Positions 1 to 6,390 of a stretch of DNA of 7,648 nt are shown here, in pieces. A program made the position numbers and the translations under genes. How positions within the stretch are numbered: position 1 is the stretch's first letter; every line of letters starts with the position of its first letter. The notes below the pieces were generated by a model. That model had not been told where the DNA came from. It did not search any database and saw only the letters and a program-made list of their open reading frames with translations. Source of the DNA: Oxalobacteraceae bacterium UBA7693 (lineage in GTDB: Bacteria; Pseudomonadota; Gammaproteobacteria; Burkholderiales; Burkholderiaceae_D); NCBI GenBank assembly GCA_002482715.1, contig DLGN01000213.1:12245-19892 (forward strand). Direction: 5' to 3'.

Positions 1-939
1 AATGTGGATAAAATTGGTCGGTGGCGGCAACCAGCATCGCAAAGGTAGCGCCCGGCACGAGCGGTCTGTTGACTGCGATAGAACTGGATCTAATAGCTGA
101 CCGTCAATGAAGGGCAAAGGACAACTTTCAGCCACACCGGCCCAAGTCAATTGGGTATTCGCGACGCCGTTTTTTAAGAATTCAATAAACGTTACAGGGT
201 TTTGTAAGCCATGCAATTCGATAAACACCCGCATCTTTTTTGCGCGCAAGCTTTCCACTAATTCAGCTTCACAAGTGTAGTGGATCATCACCGCGTTTTT
301 AAATTTCTTGGCTGCCTCCAACATGGCGGGAATGGCGGTTCCATTGCGGGATAACAAAATCAGACCTACCCGGTCTAATGCAGCATGTGACTGCGCAGCA
401 ATTGCTTCCAGCGCAAAGTTCAAGCCAATCACATTGGCATCACAACCAAGCCAAATGCCTTGGCCAGCGGGCAAAATTTCACGCTGATCGAACGGAAAGT
501 GCTGCTGTACATAACTGAGCTGGGCTTGCTCCAATAATCCGCGCTCGGCCAGTAGTCTGCGCACGGGCATGGTGGCCAATTCATCCTTACCCAATCGGCC
601 TTCAATCGCGGCGCGACAAATTTCACCTTCATAGCCTTGCATTGCATCAAACTGCAAACGTCCCGCCAGCACACAGTATAGCTTCACCAAACTTCGCACC
701 CCGGGCAACGACAGTTGCGTTAAGCGGGGCACATCAAGCTGAGGCAATTGTGCTGCTAATGCAATCACGTTAGCGAGCCAATAGTCGTCATCCACCTCAG
801 GTAAGCCCAACAAAAATTCATGCGCCGCATACGGTGCTTGCCCGGTTGGCGTCGGTACTAACTGGCTCATCATGTAGCCATAGCTCTTAGCATGTTCGGG
901 TTTGATAAACGATGGCAGTGGAAGGGTTAAATCAGGCAC
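1..939 (-). CDS. O-GlcNAc transferase/SPINDLY-like (GT41-type) protein, 3' end outside window
   Basis: The frame is open for 313 codons from a GTG at 939 to the window edge. The GTG is chosen because AAGGAA (945-950) lies 5 nt upstream and no in-frame ATG fits. Residues 1-150 are helix-rich and not recognised. Residues 236-285 resemble the C-terminal catalytic region of GT41 enzymes: MRVFIELHG (family pattern IDILVDLxGHT), then QLTWAG (QVxWLGYPGT), then LPFIDGQLLDP (xPxIDYxxxDP). Known members transfer sugar from a nucleotide-sugar donor to protein Ser/Thr, and bacterial ones are often tied to flagellin or surface-protein modification; that role here is inference. No TPR repeats, signal peptide or membrane segment is seen. 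Residues after about 285 (TDRSCRALPLRCWLPPP) look unlike a folded protein, while another frame there reads RPLVPGATFAMLVAATDQF, so a frameshift near 60-90 is possible. The family assignment is moderate to weak. Confidence 0.5.
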   Translation of the reverse strand, partial: MPDLTLPLPSFIKPEHAKSYGYMMSQLVPTPTGQAPYAAHEFLLGLPEVDDDYWLANVIALAAQLPQLDVPRLTQLSLPGVRSLVKLYCVLAGRLQFDAMQGYEGEICRAAIEGRLGKDELATMPVRRLLAERGLLEQAQLSYVQQHFPFDQREILPAGQGIWLGCDANVIGLNFALEAIAAQSHAALDRVGLILLSRNGTAIPAMLEAAKKFKNAVMIHYTCEAELVESLRAKKMRVFIELHGLQNPVTFIEFLKNGVANTQLTWAGVAESCPLPFIDGQLLDPVLSQSTDRSCRALPLRCWLPPPTNFIHI

Positions 940-944
940 GCAAG

Positions 945-950
945 TTCCTT
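945..950 (-). promoter_or_regulatory. Ribosome binding site that fixes the GTG start at 939
   Basis: On the minus strand AAGGAA is followed by CTTGC and then GTG. This 5-nt spacing is the main reason to choose the GTG start; the nearby CAT at 951-953 is in a different frame. Confidence 0.6.
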
Positions 951-1014
951 CATGTGAAACCAAGGGAAGAGCACAATTTTAATGCAAGCTGTCGATAAGT
1001 AGGATGCGAATTGA

Positions 1015-1278
1015 CACATTGGCTTCAGATCTTTGTTCTGGGGAAATCAGAAGCGCAACGACTCACGAGTCCTTGTGTCCATGGCGAAAGAGGATTTTCA
1101 TACGACGCTAGTCAAAAAACTTAGCAACCTTCGTCACTGAGAACTTTATCGTGGCAAACTCGATTTGGCTAATCGGCTGTAGTTTACGATGTTACTGCTT
1201 GGCGATGAAGTGTCGACACTGAAGCTTGAAGTCTTACTCAATCACGATCACAAGCACGGGGTCAAGCTTTACATTTGA
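1015..1278 (+). pseudogene. Degenerate reading frame with two in-frame stops, truncated at a RAYT element end
   Basis: One frame reads protein-like sequence from 1015 to a TGA at 1276-1278. It is broken only by TGA at 1138-1140 and TAG at 1180-1182. Recognisable stretches are FHTTLVKKLSNLRH, ELYRGKLDLANRL and FTMLLLGDEVSTLKLEVLLN. The only ATG in a plausible place is at 1081. The pattern ELYRGKLDLANRL...LLxxLEVLLNHD faintly recalls the N-terminal region of some large superfamily I helicase-like proteins, but this is a weak memory-based resemblance and no function is assigned. The frame's final stop lies within the 15-bp repeat that begins the neighbouring RAYT element (1269-1283), which suggests the element truncated this gene. 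It could instead be a chance frame; the protein-like composition argues against that. Confidence 0.4.
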
Positions 1279-1283
1279 CATTC
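1269..1283 (+). repeat. Left terminal inverted repeat of RAYT remnant A
   Basis: TTACATTTGACATTC is the exact reverse complement of 2300-2314, at the far side of the remnant. It runs directly into an 18-bp segment (1277-1294) identical to 4076-4093 at the left end of the second RAYT remnant. Together these mark an element end. Confidence 0.7.
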
Positions 1284-1418
1284 ATCCACTAGCATCTCTT
1301 GGTAGTAACCGTTGAAGGGAATTTATCAAAGGGAAAGCGTCAGTTAAACGACCTATACACGCAGCGGGTTAATCGTCGGTATGGCACGCTGTACCAAAGC
1401 CTCGCGATGGAGCAATAG
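1284..1418 (+). pseudogene. RAYT (REP-associated Y1 transposase) remnant A, internal fragment
   Basis: The frame from 1293 reads HLLVVTVEGNLSKG, then RQLNDLYTQRVNRRYG, and stops at TAG 1416-1418. This matches the central region of RAYT proteins: the end of the HUH motif (NHYHLL), the E-G-N-L-S-K-G segment and the catalytic-tyrosine helix (LNxxYTQxxNRR). The N-terminal half (MARPLRI to MDNHY) is absent. The element's 5' flank (ATCCACTAGCA) runs straight into CATCTCTTGG, so a deletion appears to have joined flank to coding sequence at a short similarity (CACTAGCA versus CACTATCA). After about 1385 the sequence diverges from the family. It is non-functional. Confidence 0.75.
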
Positions 1419-1461
1419 TTCAAACGCTTGCGTGACTTTAATCTGACATTTTTCGCCAGTC

Positions 1462-1875
1462 TTAAAAATCAAATTCAACAACATAGGAATCGAATGGCGA
1501 AGCAAGCCCTGAAGATTTATATAAAGTCAAAGCCTCTTTCAAATCTGCGTAAAATTCATTGACATAAGGTCTTAAATTCACAGGCAAGGGATCGCCACCA
1601 CCGTATCTCCATTTCACTTTCACGTCTCTTGGGGTGATGTACTCTAACCTACAATCAAAACAAATCGCTAGTAAAGCGCCGCGCCAGGAACAGTGAAACT
1701 CCATTATGTAAGGTTCATCACGGCGTCTCCCACCGAGTTTTCTAAAATACATATTTCGTTCACGATCGATGATCCATTCATTTGACTGCACTCTGTTATA
1801 GGTAAAAGGATTTTTGTCCGTCAATTGATATTTTTCATGATCCGATGGGGAAATTTCTTCTATTCCCAATGCCAT
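1462..1875 (-). CDS. Uncharacterised 137-residue protein inside a RAYT remnant
   Basis: The ATG at 1875 is chosen because AAGGAA (1882-1887) lies 6 nt upstream. A TTG at 1890 would add five residues but has no comparable site. The product begins MALGIEEISPSDHEKY and ends YVVEFDF. It is a small soluble protein with many charged and aromatic residues, a GGRRRDEP turn, three cysteines or near-cysteine aromatic patches around CSWRGALLAICFDCRLEY, and no signal peptide or membrane helix. I do not recognise the family. The size and composition would suit many small accessory proteins, including immunity-type proteins, but no toxin partner is next to it, so no function is claimed. The gene is antisense to the surrounding transposase remnant, and any promoter would lie within transposon-derived sequence. 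A strong ribosome site and an undamaged frame in a region full of broken genes suggest it is maintained. Confidence 0.7.
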   Translation of the reverse strand: MALGIEEISPSDHEKYQLTDKNPFTYNRVQSNEWIIDRERNMYFRKLGGRRRDEPYIMEFHCSWRGALLAICFDCRLEYITPRDVKVKWRYGGGDPLPVNLRPYVNEFYADLKEALTLYKSSGLASPFDSYVVEFDF

Positions 1876-1881
1876 TTTTGG

Positions 1882-1887
1882 TTCCTT
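1882..1887 (-). promoter_or_regulatory. Ribosome binding site that fixes the ATG start at 1875
   Basis: Minus-strand AAGGAA, then CCAAAA, then ATG. The spacing is 6 nt, which favours the ATG over the upstream TTG at 1890 that overlaps this site. Confidence 0.65.
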
Positions 1888-1937
1888 CAAATTTTGAATG
1901 ATATCTTAAAAAACTACGCTTCCTCAAAGGCGATAAC

Positions 1938-2294
1938 TTGACGATCGAGATCGCACAACAGCCCTATCGGGATTTTGTACAGCCTGGCAAATGGCAGCCG
2001 TCTACTTGGCAAAACCTGAAAAATCAAATCTATTTAGGTGATGATGAATTTGTACTAGATGTGAAGTGCAAGCTCAACCCTGAACAGTCACTTCATGACA
2101 TTCCCAAAAAGAAAAAGCGAGTGTCGATTAAATCATTCGATTGTTTTGTCAATTTAGGAAAAACGATAAATGAAAATATCGCACTGGTGTAATTAAGCGG
2201 AGACTACTCCCTTGAACAAGCTGGCCAAGATTTTGGGGTAGGTTACGCGATGGTGAGTCGTGCAGTGGAACAGAAGAAAAGTCGTGTTGACTGA
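1938..2294 (+). pseudogene. RAYT remnant A, C-terminal part with helix-turn-helix tail
   Basis: One frame runs from about 1938 to TGA 2292-2294 with a single internal TAA at 2190-2192. It reads PYRDFVQPGKWQPSTWQNLK, NQIYLGDDEFVLDV, then a basic hinge DIPKKKKR. After the stop it continues LSGDYSLEQAGQDFGVGY and AMVSRAVEQKK. This is the usual C-terminal half of betaproteobacterial RAYTs: a YxDFV...LGDxxFV segment, then a DnaA/HTH-like tail of the form AxAYLSGxYTLxEIGxxFGVxYxTVSRAV. The stop replaces the conserved Tyr of that pattern: remnant C has TAC TTC AGC where this copy has TAA TTA AGC. A TTG at 1938 could start an 84-residue peptide up to the stop, but this is better read as a pseudogene fragment. 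Confidence 0.8.
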
Positions 2295-2299
2295 TCATC

Positions 2300-2318
2300 G
2301 AATGTCAAATGTAAGGCC
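2300..2318 (-). repeat. Right terminal inverted repeat of RAYT remnant A
   Basis: GAATGTCAAATGTAAGGCC. Its first 15 bases are the exact reverse complement of 1269-1283. All 19 bases, in reverse complement, match 4064-4082 with two mismatches. It lies 5 bp after the RAYT frame ends. Confidence 0.7.
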
Positions 2319-2490
2319 GATCCTTCTATTTTGTTCGAAGCCTTATTGTTGAGCACACTATGTTCAAAAAAACCTATTGTTGAATTGAGAATTCAAACGG
2401 AAAATTAAATTTAATCATGTATTATTCGGGCTCAATACAAAATTTAAATGCGTACCTAAAATGCAAAGACACAAAAATAAAAGACATAAA

Positions 2491-2532
2491 ATGTAAAAAA
2501 ATGGCGATCAATTGATCGCCATTTTTTTACAT
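2491..2532. terminator. Perfect 42-bp palindrome, probably a bidirectional terminator
   Basis: Two 21-base arms are exact reverse complements with no unpaired loop base. From the centre outward each arm has a GGCGATCAA/TTGATCGCC core, an AT pair step, a run of seven A on the left matched by seven T on the right, then TGTA/TACA-type ends. A GC-containing stem followed by a T tract on both strands is the form of a bidirectional intrinsic terminator. No intact gene converges here: the left neighbour is the RAYT remnant and the right neighbour is the lipoprotein gene pointing away. It may instead be a protein-binding palindrome or part of a mobile element. Confidence 0.55.
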
Positions 2533-2537
2533 GTAAA

Positions 2538-2567
2538 TTGACATTCGATTGCGCGTGAAAGTCATAT
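2538..2567 (+). promoter_or_regulatory. Candidate sigma-70 promoter for the lipoprotein gene
   Basis: TTGACA at 2538-2543 is a perfect -35 element. TCATAT at 2562-2567, 18 bp on, is a modest -10 candidate. It lies just past the palindrome and would leave a leader of about 200 nt before the ATG at 2775. The TTGACATTCGAT here (2538-2549) is also the reverse complement of 2297-2308 at the RAYT element's right end, so the -35 box may derive from a solitary element end. Confidence 0.35.
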
Positions 2568-2774
2568 TTAAAGTGTGAGCCCATCAAGCCTTTTATTCGA
2601 AATTAAAACCGAGCTATTTGACTTAAGAATGAATGGTTGTTTCTGGATTGGTTGGGTTGGGAAGTTTTCGCATTTTTTATTTAGATTTATCAGTTTAGTA
2701 GAACGTCAAATTTTTGTTCCTTATTTCTTCACCTTTTTTATACCAACTTTAAACTAAAGAGAAATTTCGTCATT

Positions 2775-3863
2775 ATGAACATACGTACATTGTCATCCAT
2801 CACGCTTGCTTTGTTATTGGCCGCCTGTGGTGGTGGAAGTGCTTCAACTTCGAACACGGCAACTCCTGGCGGAGTTAGCAATCCAGATACTACGGGAAGT
2901 AATTTGCAATGCGTCAACAAATTTACTAACAGTTGGAATTCAGTTAAGTACTGGGGTAGTGAAGTTAGTGAAGGTAGTCAACCTCAAGTTGATCAAGTTG
3001 CGACAGGCGGCGGCAGATATGTCGTCGCTGGTTGGGGCGCGGGTTATAGCAGTTCCGATGCGGTAACTTGGAAAGTGATTCCCGCGTTAAATAAAAAACA
3101 GATACGCGGTCTTACTTATGGTAAAGGTGTGTTTGTCGCAATTGCTGAGTTTGGGGGCAATAATGTTGCGTATGTTAGTTCAGACGGTGTTGATTGGAAA
3201 AGCTATTTGGTTAATGGCAAAAATGGTTTAGCAAAAGAATTGCCATTTTTTAGGACGACGGATATGGCATATGGAAATAACAAATTTGTTATTTCGGGTG
3301 GTGCTGGGACGATTATGAATAGCGCAGATGGTTTCAACTGGAAGAAAGCTGACACAGTCCCACCTAATTTAGCGGCTAGTGCTAGCCTATCATGGATCAG
3401 TTTTGCAAATGGTGTTTTCTATATGGGTGTGAGTGGCAATACTAACTTTCGCCAGATGTTGACCAGTAAGGACGGTGAAAATTGGAGTCTTATCACCATT
3501 AATGGAGATAGCATGTTCCCATCTGGTAATATTTCTGGCATGCAGTACATCAACGGACTGTACGTCGCTGTAGATACTGAAGGGGTGATTGCTAATAGTA
3601 GAGATGGCATTAACTGGCGCTCGGTAACTAAGAATCAAGAAGCGCTTGCTTGGGGAAACACCATTGCGATGGGAGCAGGTCAATTAATGATTGTTGACAC
3701 CGCGACTGTAAAAGAGGGAGAAACACGGGTTTATACGTCCTGCGATGGTATTCGATGGAATTCTGCAGTGACGCGCATTGGAAATTTTGGGCATCGCATG
3801 GCTATCAGTGATAGTGCGGCTATCATTATCAATTCAGGGAATATGTACACTTCACGTTTTTGA
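2775..3863 (+). CDS. Secreted lipoprotein with six S-x-D-G-x-x-W repeats (predicted beta-propeller)
   Basis: The product is 362 residues. Residues 1-18 form a lipoprotein signal: MNIR, a hydrophobic stretch, then the lipobox LLAAC with the acylated cysteine at 18. A flexible Gly/Ser/Thr linker (19-45) follows. The rest is six repeats of 42-48 residues, each with a [YF]-x-x-G-x-F/Y-V-type strand and ending in an Asp-box-like motif: SSDAVTW (93-99), SSDGVDW (135-141), SADGFNW (183-189), SKDGENW (231-237), SRDGINW (275-281) and SCDGIRW (322-328). A last strand pair near 343-361 could close the ring. This pattern is typical of BNR/Asp-box beta-propellers such as sialidase-like and YCF48-like folds. 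No catalytic residues are recognised, so it is more likely a binding or assembly protein at the outer membrane. Residues after Cys18 are Gly-Gly, with no Asp at +2. The ribosome site is weak (AAAGAGAA, about 10 nt or more upstream). Confidence 0.85.
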   Translation: MNIRTLSSITLALLLAACGGGSASTSNTATPGGVSNPDTTGSNLQCVNKFTNSWNSVKYWGSEVSEGSQPQVDQVATGGGRYVVAGWGAGYSSSDAVTWKVIPALNKKQIRGLTYGKGVFVAIAEFGGNNVAYVSSDGVDWKSYLVNGKNGLAKELPFFRTTDMAYGNNKFVISGGAGTIMNSADGFNWKKADTVPPNLAASASLSWISFANGVFYMGVSGNTNFRQMLTSKDGENWSLITINGDSMFPSGNISGMQYINGLYVAVDTEGVIANSRDGINWRSVTKNQEALAWGNTIAMGAGQLMIVDTATVKEGETRVYTSCDGIRWNSAVTRIGNFGHRMAISDSAAIIINSGNMYTSRF

Positions 3864-3896
3864 AATTAGCCAATAACGATCGAACGAGGAAGAGCG

Positions 3897-3962
3897 ATGA
3901 GTTTGTTCATTTACCCCAGTAGTCAAACAATGGAATCTATTGTTCGTATTTTACTGAGATAA
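3897..3962 (+). CDS. Possible 21-residue micro-ORF after the lipoprotein gene
   Basis: ATG at 3897 is preceded by GAGGAAGAG (3886-3894), a better ribosome site than the lipoprotein gene itself has. The frame encodes MSLFIYPSSQTM followed by ESIVRILLR and a TAA. It starts 33 nt after the lipoprotein stop. It could be a small peptide, the start of a decayed gene, or chance. No family is recognised. Confidence 0.2.
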   Translation: MSLFIYPSSQTMESIVRILLR

Positions 3963-4013
3963 AAATTTTCCTGTAACGCCACCACATGCCTATCTCAAAA
4001 TGCCATCGAGCCT

Positions 4014-4057
4014 TTTGCTTCCACGTGTGGTTGCGTGAATCGCACCAGTGAAGCAAA
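4014..4057 (+). repeat. Imperfect hairpin just outside RAYT element B left end
   Basis: TTTGCTTC (4014-4021) and its exact complement GAAGCAAA (4050-4057) are 28 bases apart. The interior has further partial pairing (GGTTGCG with CGCACC). It lies 7 bp before the element end at 4064. RAYTs are known to mobilise REP-type hairpins, so this may be a REP-like relic. It could also act as a weak terminator for the lipoprotein gene, but no T tract follows. Confidence 0.3.
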
Positions 4058-4063
4058 GAGCCA

Positions 4064-4082
4064 GGCCTTGCATTCGACATTC
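4064..4082 (+). repeat. Left terminal repeat of RAYT remnant B
   Basis: GGCCTTGCATTCGACATTC matches the reverse complement of the remnant A right end (2300-2318) with two mismatches. The segment 4076-4093 is identical over 18 bp to 1277-1294 at the remnant A left end. Confidence 0.7.
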
Positions 4083-4131
4083 ATCCACTAGCACCCTACA
4101 ATTTTTGTAAGTAAATTAGAGTGACAGCGAG

Positions 4132-4590
4132 ATGGCGAGACCGTTACGTATAGCGTTTGTTGGTGCCTTGTACCAAGTTACTGCTCGCGGTATTGCGTGA
4201 GCAAGTATTGATGGTAATGACGATGATCGCCAGCAGTTTTTTACAGCTACGAAAAACCGCGGTAGATCGCTGTGGCTGGTATTGCCATGTCTACTCTACT
4301 GCCTGATGGATAATCACTATCATCTTTTGATTGAAATAAATTGCGCCAGTTTGTCTGACGGTATGAAATTGCTGAATCGCCCTTATACCCAATAGGCCAA
4401 TCGGCAATATCAACAGGTAGGTCATGTTTTTCAGGGACGATTTAAAGCGATCTTGGTGTAAAGAGTATCCTATCTGCTTGAACTGGTGCGTTACATTGAC
4501 TTAAATCAGGTACGTGCCTACATGGTGCGCACATTTAAGACCCGATCTGTCGATTGTGTGATCCCTCAATTGTGCCGACCTAGAATTTAG
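4132..4590 (+). pseudogene. RAYT remnant B, N-terminal part with HUH motif, three in-frame stops
   Basis: The frame from ATG 4132 stays in register for 152 codons with stops at TGA 4198-4200, TAG 4393-4395 and TAA 4459-4461, and ends at TAG 4588-4590. It reads MARPLRIAFVGALYQVTARG, DDDRQQFF, then YCLMDNHYHLLIE, LNRPYTQ, GHVFQGRFKAILV and SYLLELVRYIDLNQVRAYMV. These are the hallmark blocks of REP-associated tyrosine transposases: the HUH metal-binding motif (HYH) and the catalytic-Tyr helix (YTQ) are both still present. Such proteins are single-strand HUH nucleases that act on REP hairpins. All damage is by point nonsense changes, with no frameshift. Family similarity fades after RAYMVR (about 4530). 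The last stop overlaps the convergent GGDEF gene's stop by two bases. Confidence 0.9.
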
Positions 4591-6041
4591 GGTTTGCTAT
4601 CTAAGAAGTAGATCTTATTGCGGCCTGTTGCTTTGGCTTGGTACATCGCTTGATCGGCTAGTTTGATGATGTCGATGTCATTGTTTTGCAGGTGGCGCAG
4701 AAGGACGACGCCGATGCTGGCGGTGCAGTGGTGATGAATGCTGGTTTTTTTGTGCGCGTTTGTAATGTTTATTTGATAGGGTGCGGATAAGGATGCGAGT
4801 ATTTCCTCTGCGATGCTGCAAGCTAGCTGTTCGGCTTGCGCCAGCTCGCTTTCTAAGTCGCTGAGGATCACCACAAACTCATCACCACCGAAGCGCGCTA
4901 CGGTATCGACTTCGCGTACGCACAGGCTGATGCGTTGCGCCACTTCTTGCAGCAGTAAATCGCCCGCGCTGTGACCATATTCATCATTGAGTGGCTTGAA
5001 ATTATCGAGGTCGATGAACAACACGCCGGCAAAACGATGATGACGTTTGCAAGCGGCCTTGGTTTGTTCTAGCCTATCGTCAAGTAGGCTACGATTCGGC
5101 AGGCCAGTGAGCGCATCATGAAAGGCCATACGCTGCACTTTTAATTCTATGCGTTTGCGTTCGATGGCGATGCTGGCGAGCTGTGCCGATTGTTCAATGA
5201 TGTAGACATCCAAATCAGCGAGTGCATTTTTTTCCCGATGGTAGATGGCGAAGGTTCCTAATACTTGTAACTCGGACGAGAGTATCGGTTGCGACCAACA
5301 TGCGCCCAAACCTGCTTGTGCTGCTAGTTCTGCAAACGGCACCCAATAAGCATGGCTGGCAATATCGTCCACCACCACACGCTGGCCTAAAAATGCCGCC
5401 GTTCCACATGAGCCAACGCCCAAACCTATCTCGACACCATTAATGGCTTGGTTGTAGAAGTTAGGCAAACTGGGGGCGACGCCATCCACCAGATGTTTGC
5501 CTTCTTTATCGAGCAACAAAATGCTACATAGGATGTCGGTATGCAGTAGTTCAACACCGCGCACGATGGCTTCTAAAATGCTGGGTAAGGGAATATTTTT
5601 GGCAAGCAGTTCCAAGGTGGAGCTGCGAAATTTTTCGTATTTCTCTAGTTGTTTGCGTTTGGTGATGTCGTGCGAAATACCTAAAATCCCGATGAGTTTG
5701 CCGTCGGCATTGTGTAAAGGTGTTTTACTGGTTTCGACTAGCTCGCGGTGCCCATCATTGGCAAAGCTTAGCCATTCTTCGTTGATGTGCAGGCCGCCTT
5801 TTTGCATTGCCAATAGGTCGTTGGCGCGGAAGGAATCGGCAAGTTCTTTGTTGACAAAATCATAGTCAGTACGACCAATGATGTCCTTTTCCAATGCACC
5901 AAAAAATTGTTCGAAGCGCTCGTTACAGGCAAGATAAACACCATCGGCATCTTTCAGCCAAATCAGTGCGGGCAGTGCTTGAAGGATGGCTCGCAGATTA
6001 TCTTCTGTGAAGTTCTGCATCGAGAGCATTCGTTTGTTCAT
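4587..6041 (-). CDS. Cytoplasmic PAS-GAF-GGDEF diguanylate cyclase
   Basis: The predicted enzyme makes cyclic di-GMP from two GTP. Numbering is from ATG 6041 (484 residues), preferred because GGAAA lies a few bases upstream; a GTG at 6095 would add 18 residues. A PAS domain spans about 12-127 (ALIWLKDADGVYLACNERF) and ends in a PAC-type GILGISHDITKRK. A GAF domain covers about 142-294 (GLGVGSCGTAAFLGQRVVVD, then QAGLGACWSQPI). The GGDEF domain covers about 304-482, starting FHDALTGLPNRSLLDDRL. The metal and substrate motif FIDLDNFKPLND and the active-site ARFGGDEF (GGDEF at 385-389) are intact. The product-inhibition I-site RxxD (REVD, 376-379) lies exactly five residues before GGDEF. No membrane helix and no EAL domain are present. 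The enzyme is predicted active and feedback-inhibited, with input from small ligands or redox through PAS/GAF. It is monocistronic and lies between RAYT fragments on the opposite strand. Confidence 0.92.
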   Translation of the reverse strand: MNKRMLSMQNFTEDNLRAILQALPALIWLKDADGVYLACNERFEQFFGALEKDIIGRTDYDFVNKELADSFRANDLLAMQKGGLHINEEWLSFANDGHRELVETSKTPLHNADGKLIGILGISHDITKRKQLEKYEKFRSSTLELLAKNIPLPSILEAIVRGVELLHTDILCSILLLDKEGKHLVDGVAPSLPNFYNQAINGVEIGLGVGSCGTAAFLGQRVVVDDIASHAYWVPFAELAAQAGLGACWSQPILSSELQVLGTFAIYHREKNALADLDVYIIEQSAQLASIAIERKRIELKVQRMAFHDALTGLPNRSLLDDRLEQTKAACKRHHRFAGVLFIDLDNFKPLNDEYGHSAGDLLLQEVAQRISLCVREVDTVARFGGDEFVVILSDLESELAQAEQLACSIAEEILASLSAPYQINITNAHKKTSIHHHCTASIGVVLLRHLQNNDIDIIKLADQAMYQAKATGRNKIYFLDSKP

Positions 6042-6390
6042 ACATTTCCAGAATGAGTATCTTTGTCCATTTTTGATGATGTATTGCAAGCGCACGAATT
6101 ACAAAAAGGTAACTTGAAATTCATCTCAGCACGGATCATAAATTCAAGATACGTGATTAAGGCCATTATTAAAGCTTTTGATTAAAGCATTTAGCACACG
6201 ATTTAATTGAATTATTGAATGAGGATTCGCTTAATCAATACATCCTATCTTAAACCTATAACTCCTTAAGATTTGTGAAATATTGAAATAAACAGACACA
6301 TTGAGAATGCTTGAGTAGGCTTGATTTTTGTTGTTATTGTCATGTTGGTGTAGAAATTTCTAGTGATGAAATTAAGTATTGAATCTATGA
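6042..6390. other. AT-rich intergenic region upstream of the GGDEF gene
   Basis: No convincing gene is seen. It should contain the minus-strand promoter of the GGDEF gene; TATGAT (6140-6135) is a possible -10 without a good -35. An inverted pair with one bulged base, TTGATTAAAGC (6178-6188) and GCTTAATCAA (6229-6238), and a direct repeat ATTAAAGC (6168-6175 and 6181-6188) are visible; these could be regulator sites or chance in AT-rich DNA. From about 6360 the sequence may already be RAYT-derived, since TAGTGATGAAATT resembles the LGDDEF codons of remnant A. Confidence 0.4.

Larger units (their letters stand above)
1269..2318 (+). mobile_element. Decayed RAYT element A, bounded by inverted repeats and enclosing a reverse-strand gene
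   Basis: The unit has a left end at 1269-1283 and a right end at 2300-2318. It contains two colinear pieces of a RAYT frame (1284-1418 and 1938-2294). The middle of the transposase (the GHxFQGRFK to WSSY section of the family) is missing and is replaced by a minus-strand gene of 137 codons. No target-site duplication is obvious in the bases just outside the two ends. Whether the internal gene was carried as cargo or entered later cannot be told from this sequence. Confidence 0.6.

Noticed and set aside
429..674. Minus-strand 81-codon ORF in the left gene
   Set aside because: It is the shifted frame of the longer open frame 939-1; the Cys/Met/Trp-rich composition is typical of a shadow.
1209..1220. 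12-bp palindrome AGTGTCGACACT
   Set aside because: It is short, has no gene start nearby, and lies in a decayed coding frame. Chance is sufficient.
2380..2396. Inverted repeat TTGAATT-GAG-AATTCAA
   Set aside because: It is AT-rich, short and far from any gene start; there is no support for a regulatory role.
2575..2757. 60-codon plus-strand ORF ahead of the lipoprotein gene, hydrophobic and Phe-rich
   Set aside because: It starts at GTG without a ribosome site. The composition reflects AT-rich leader DNA and no family is recognised.
3390..3683. Minus-strand ORF of 97 codons inside the lipoprotein gene
   Set aside because: It is a shadow of the clear propeller-repeat frame, with no start signal or family resemblance.
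5497..5865. Plus-strand ORF of 122 codons opposite the GGDEF gene
   Set aside because: It is a shadow frame, Ser-rich and low in order, opposite a well-supported PAS/GAF coding region.
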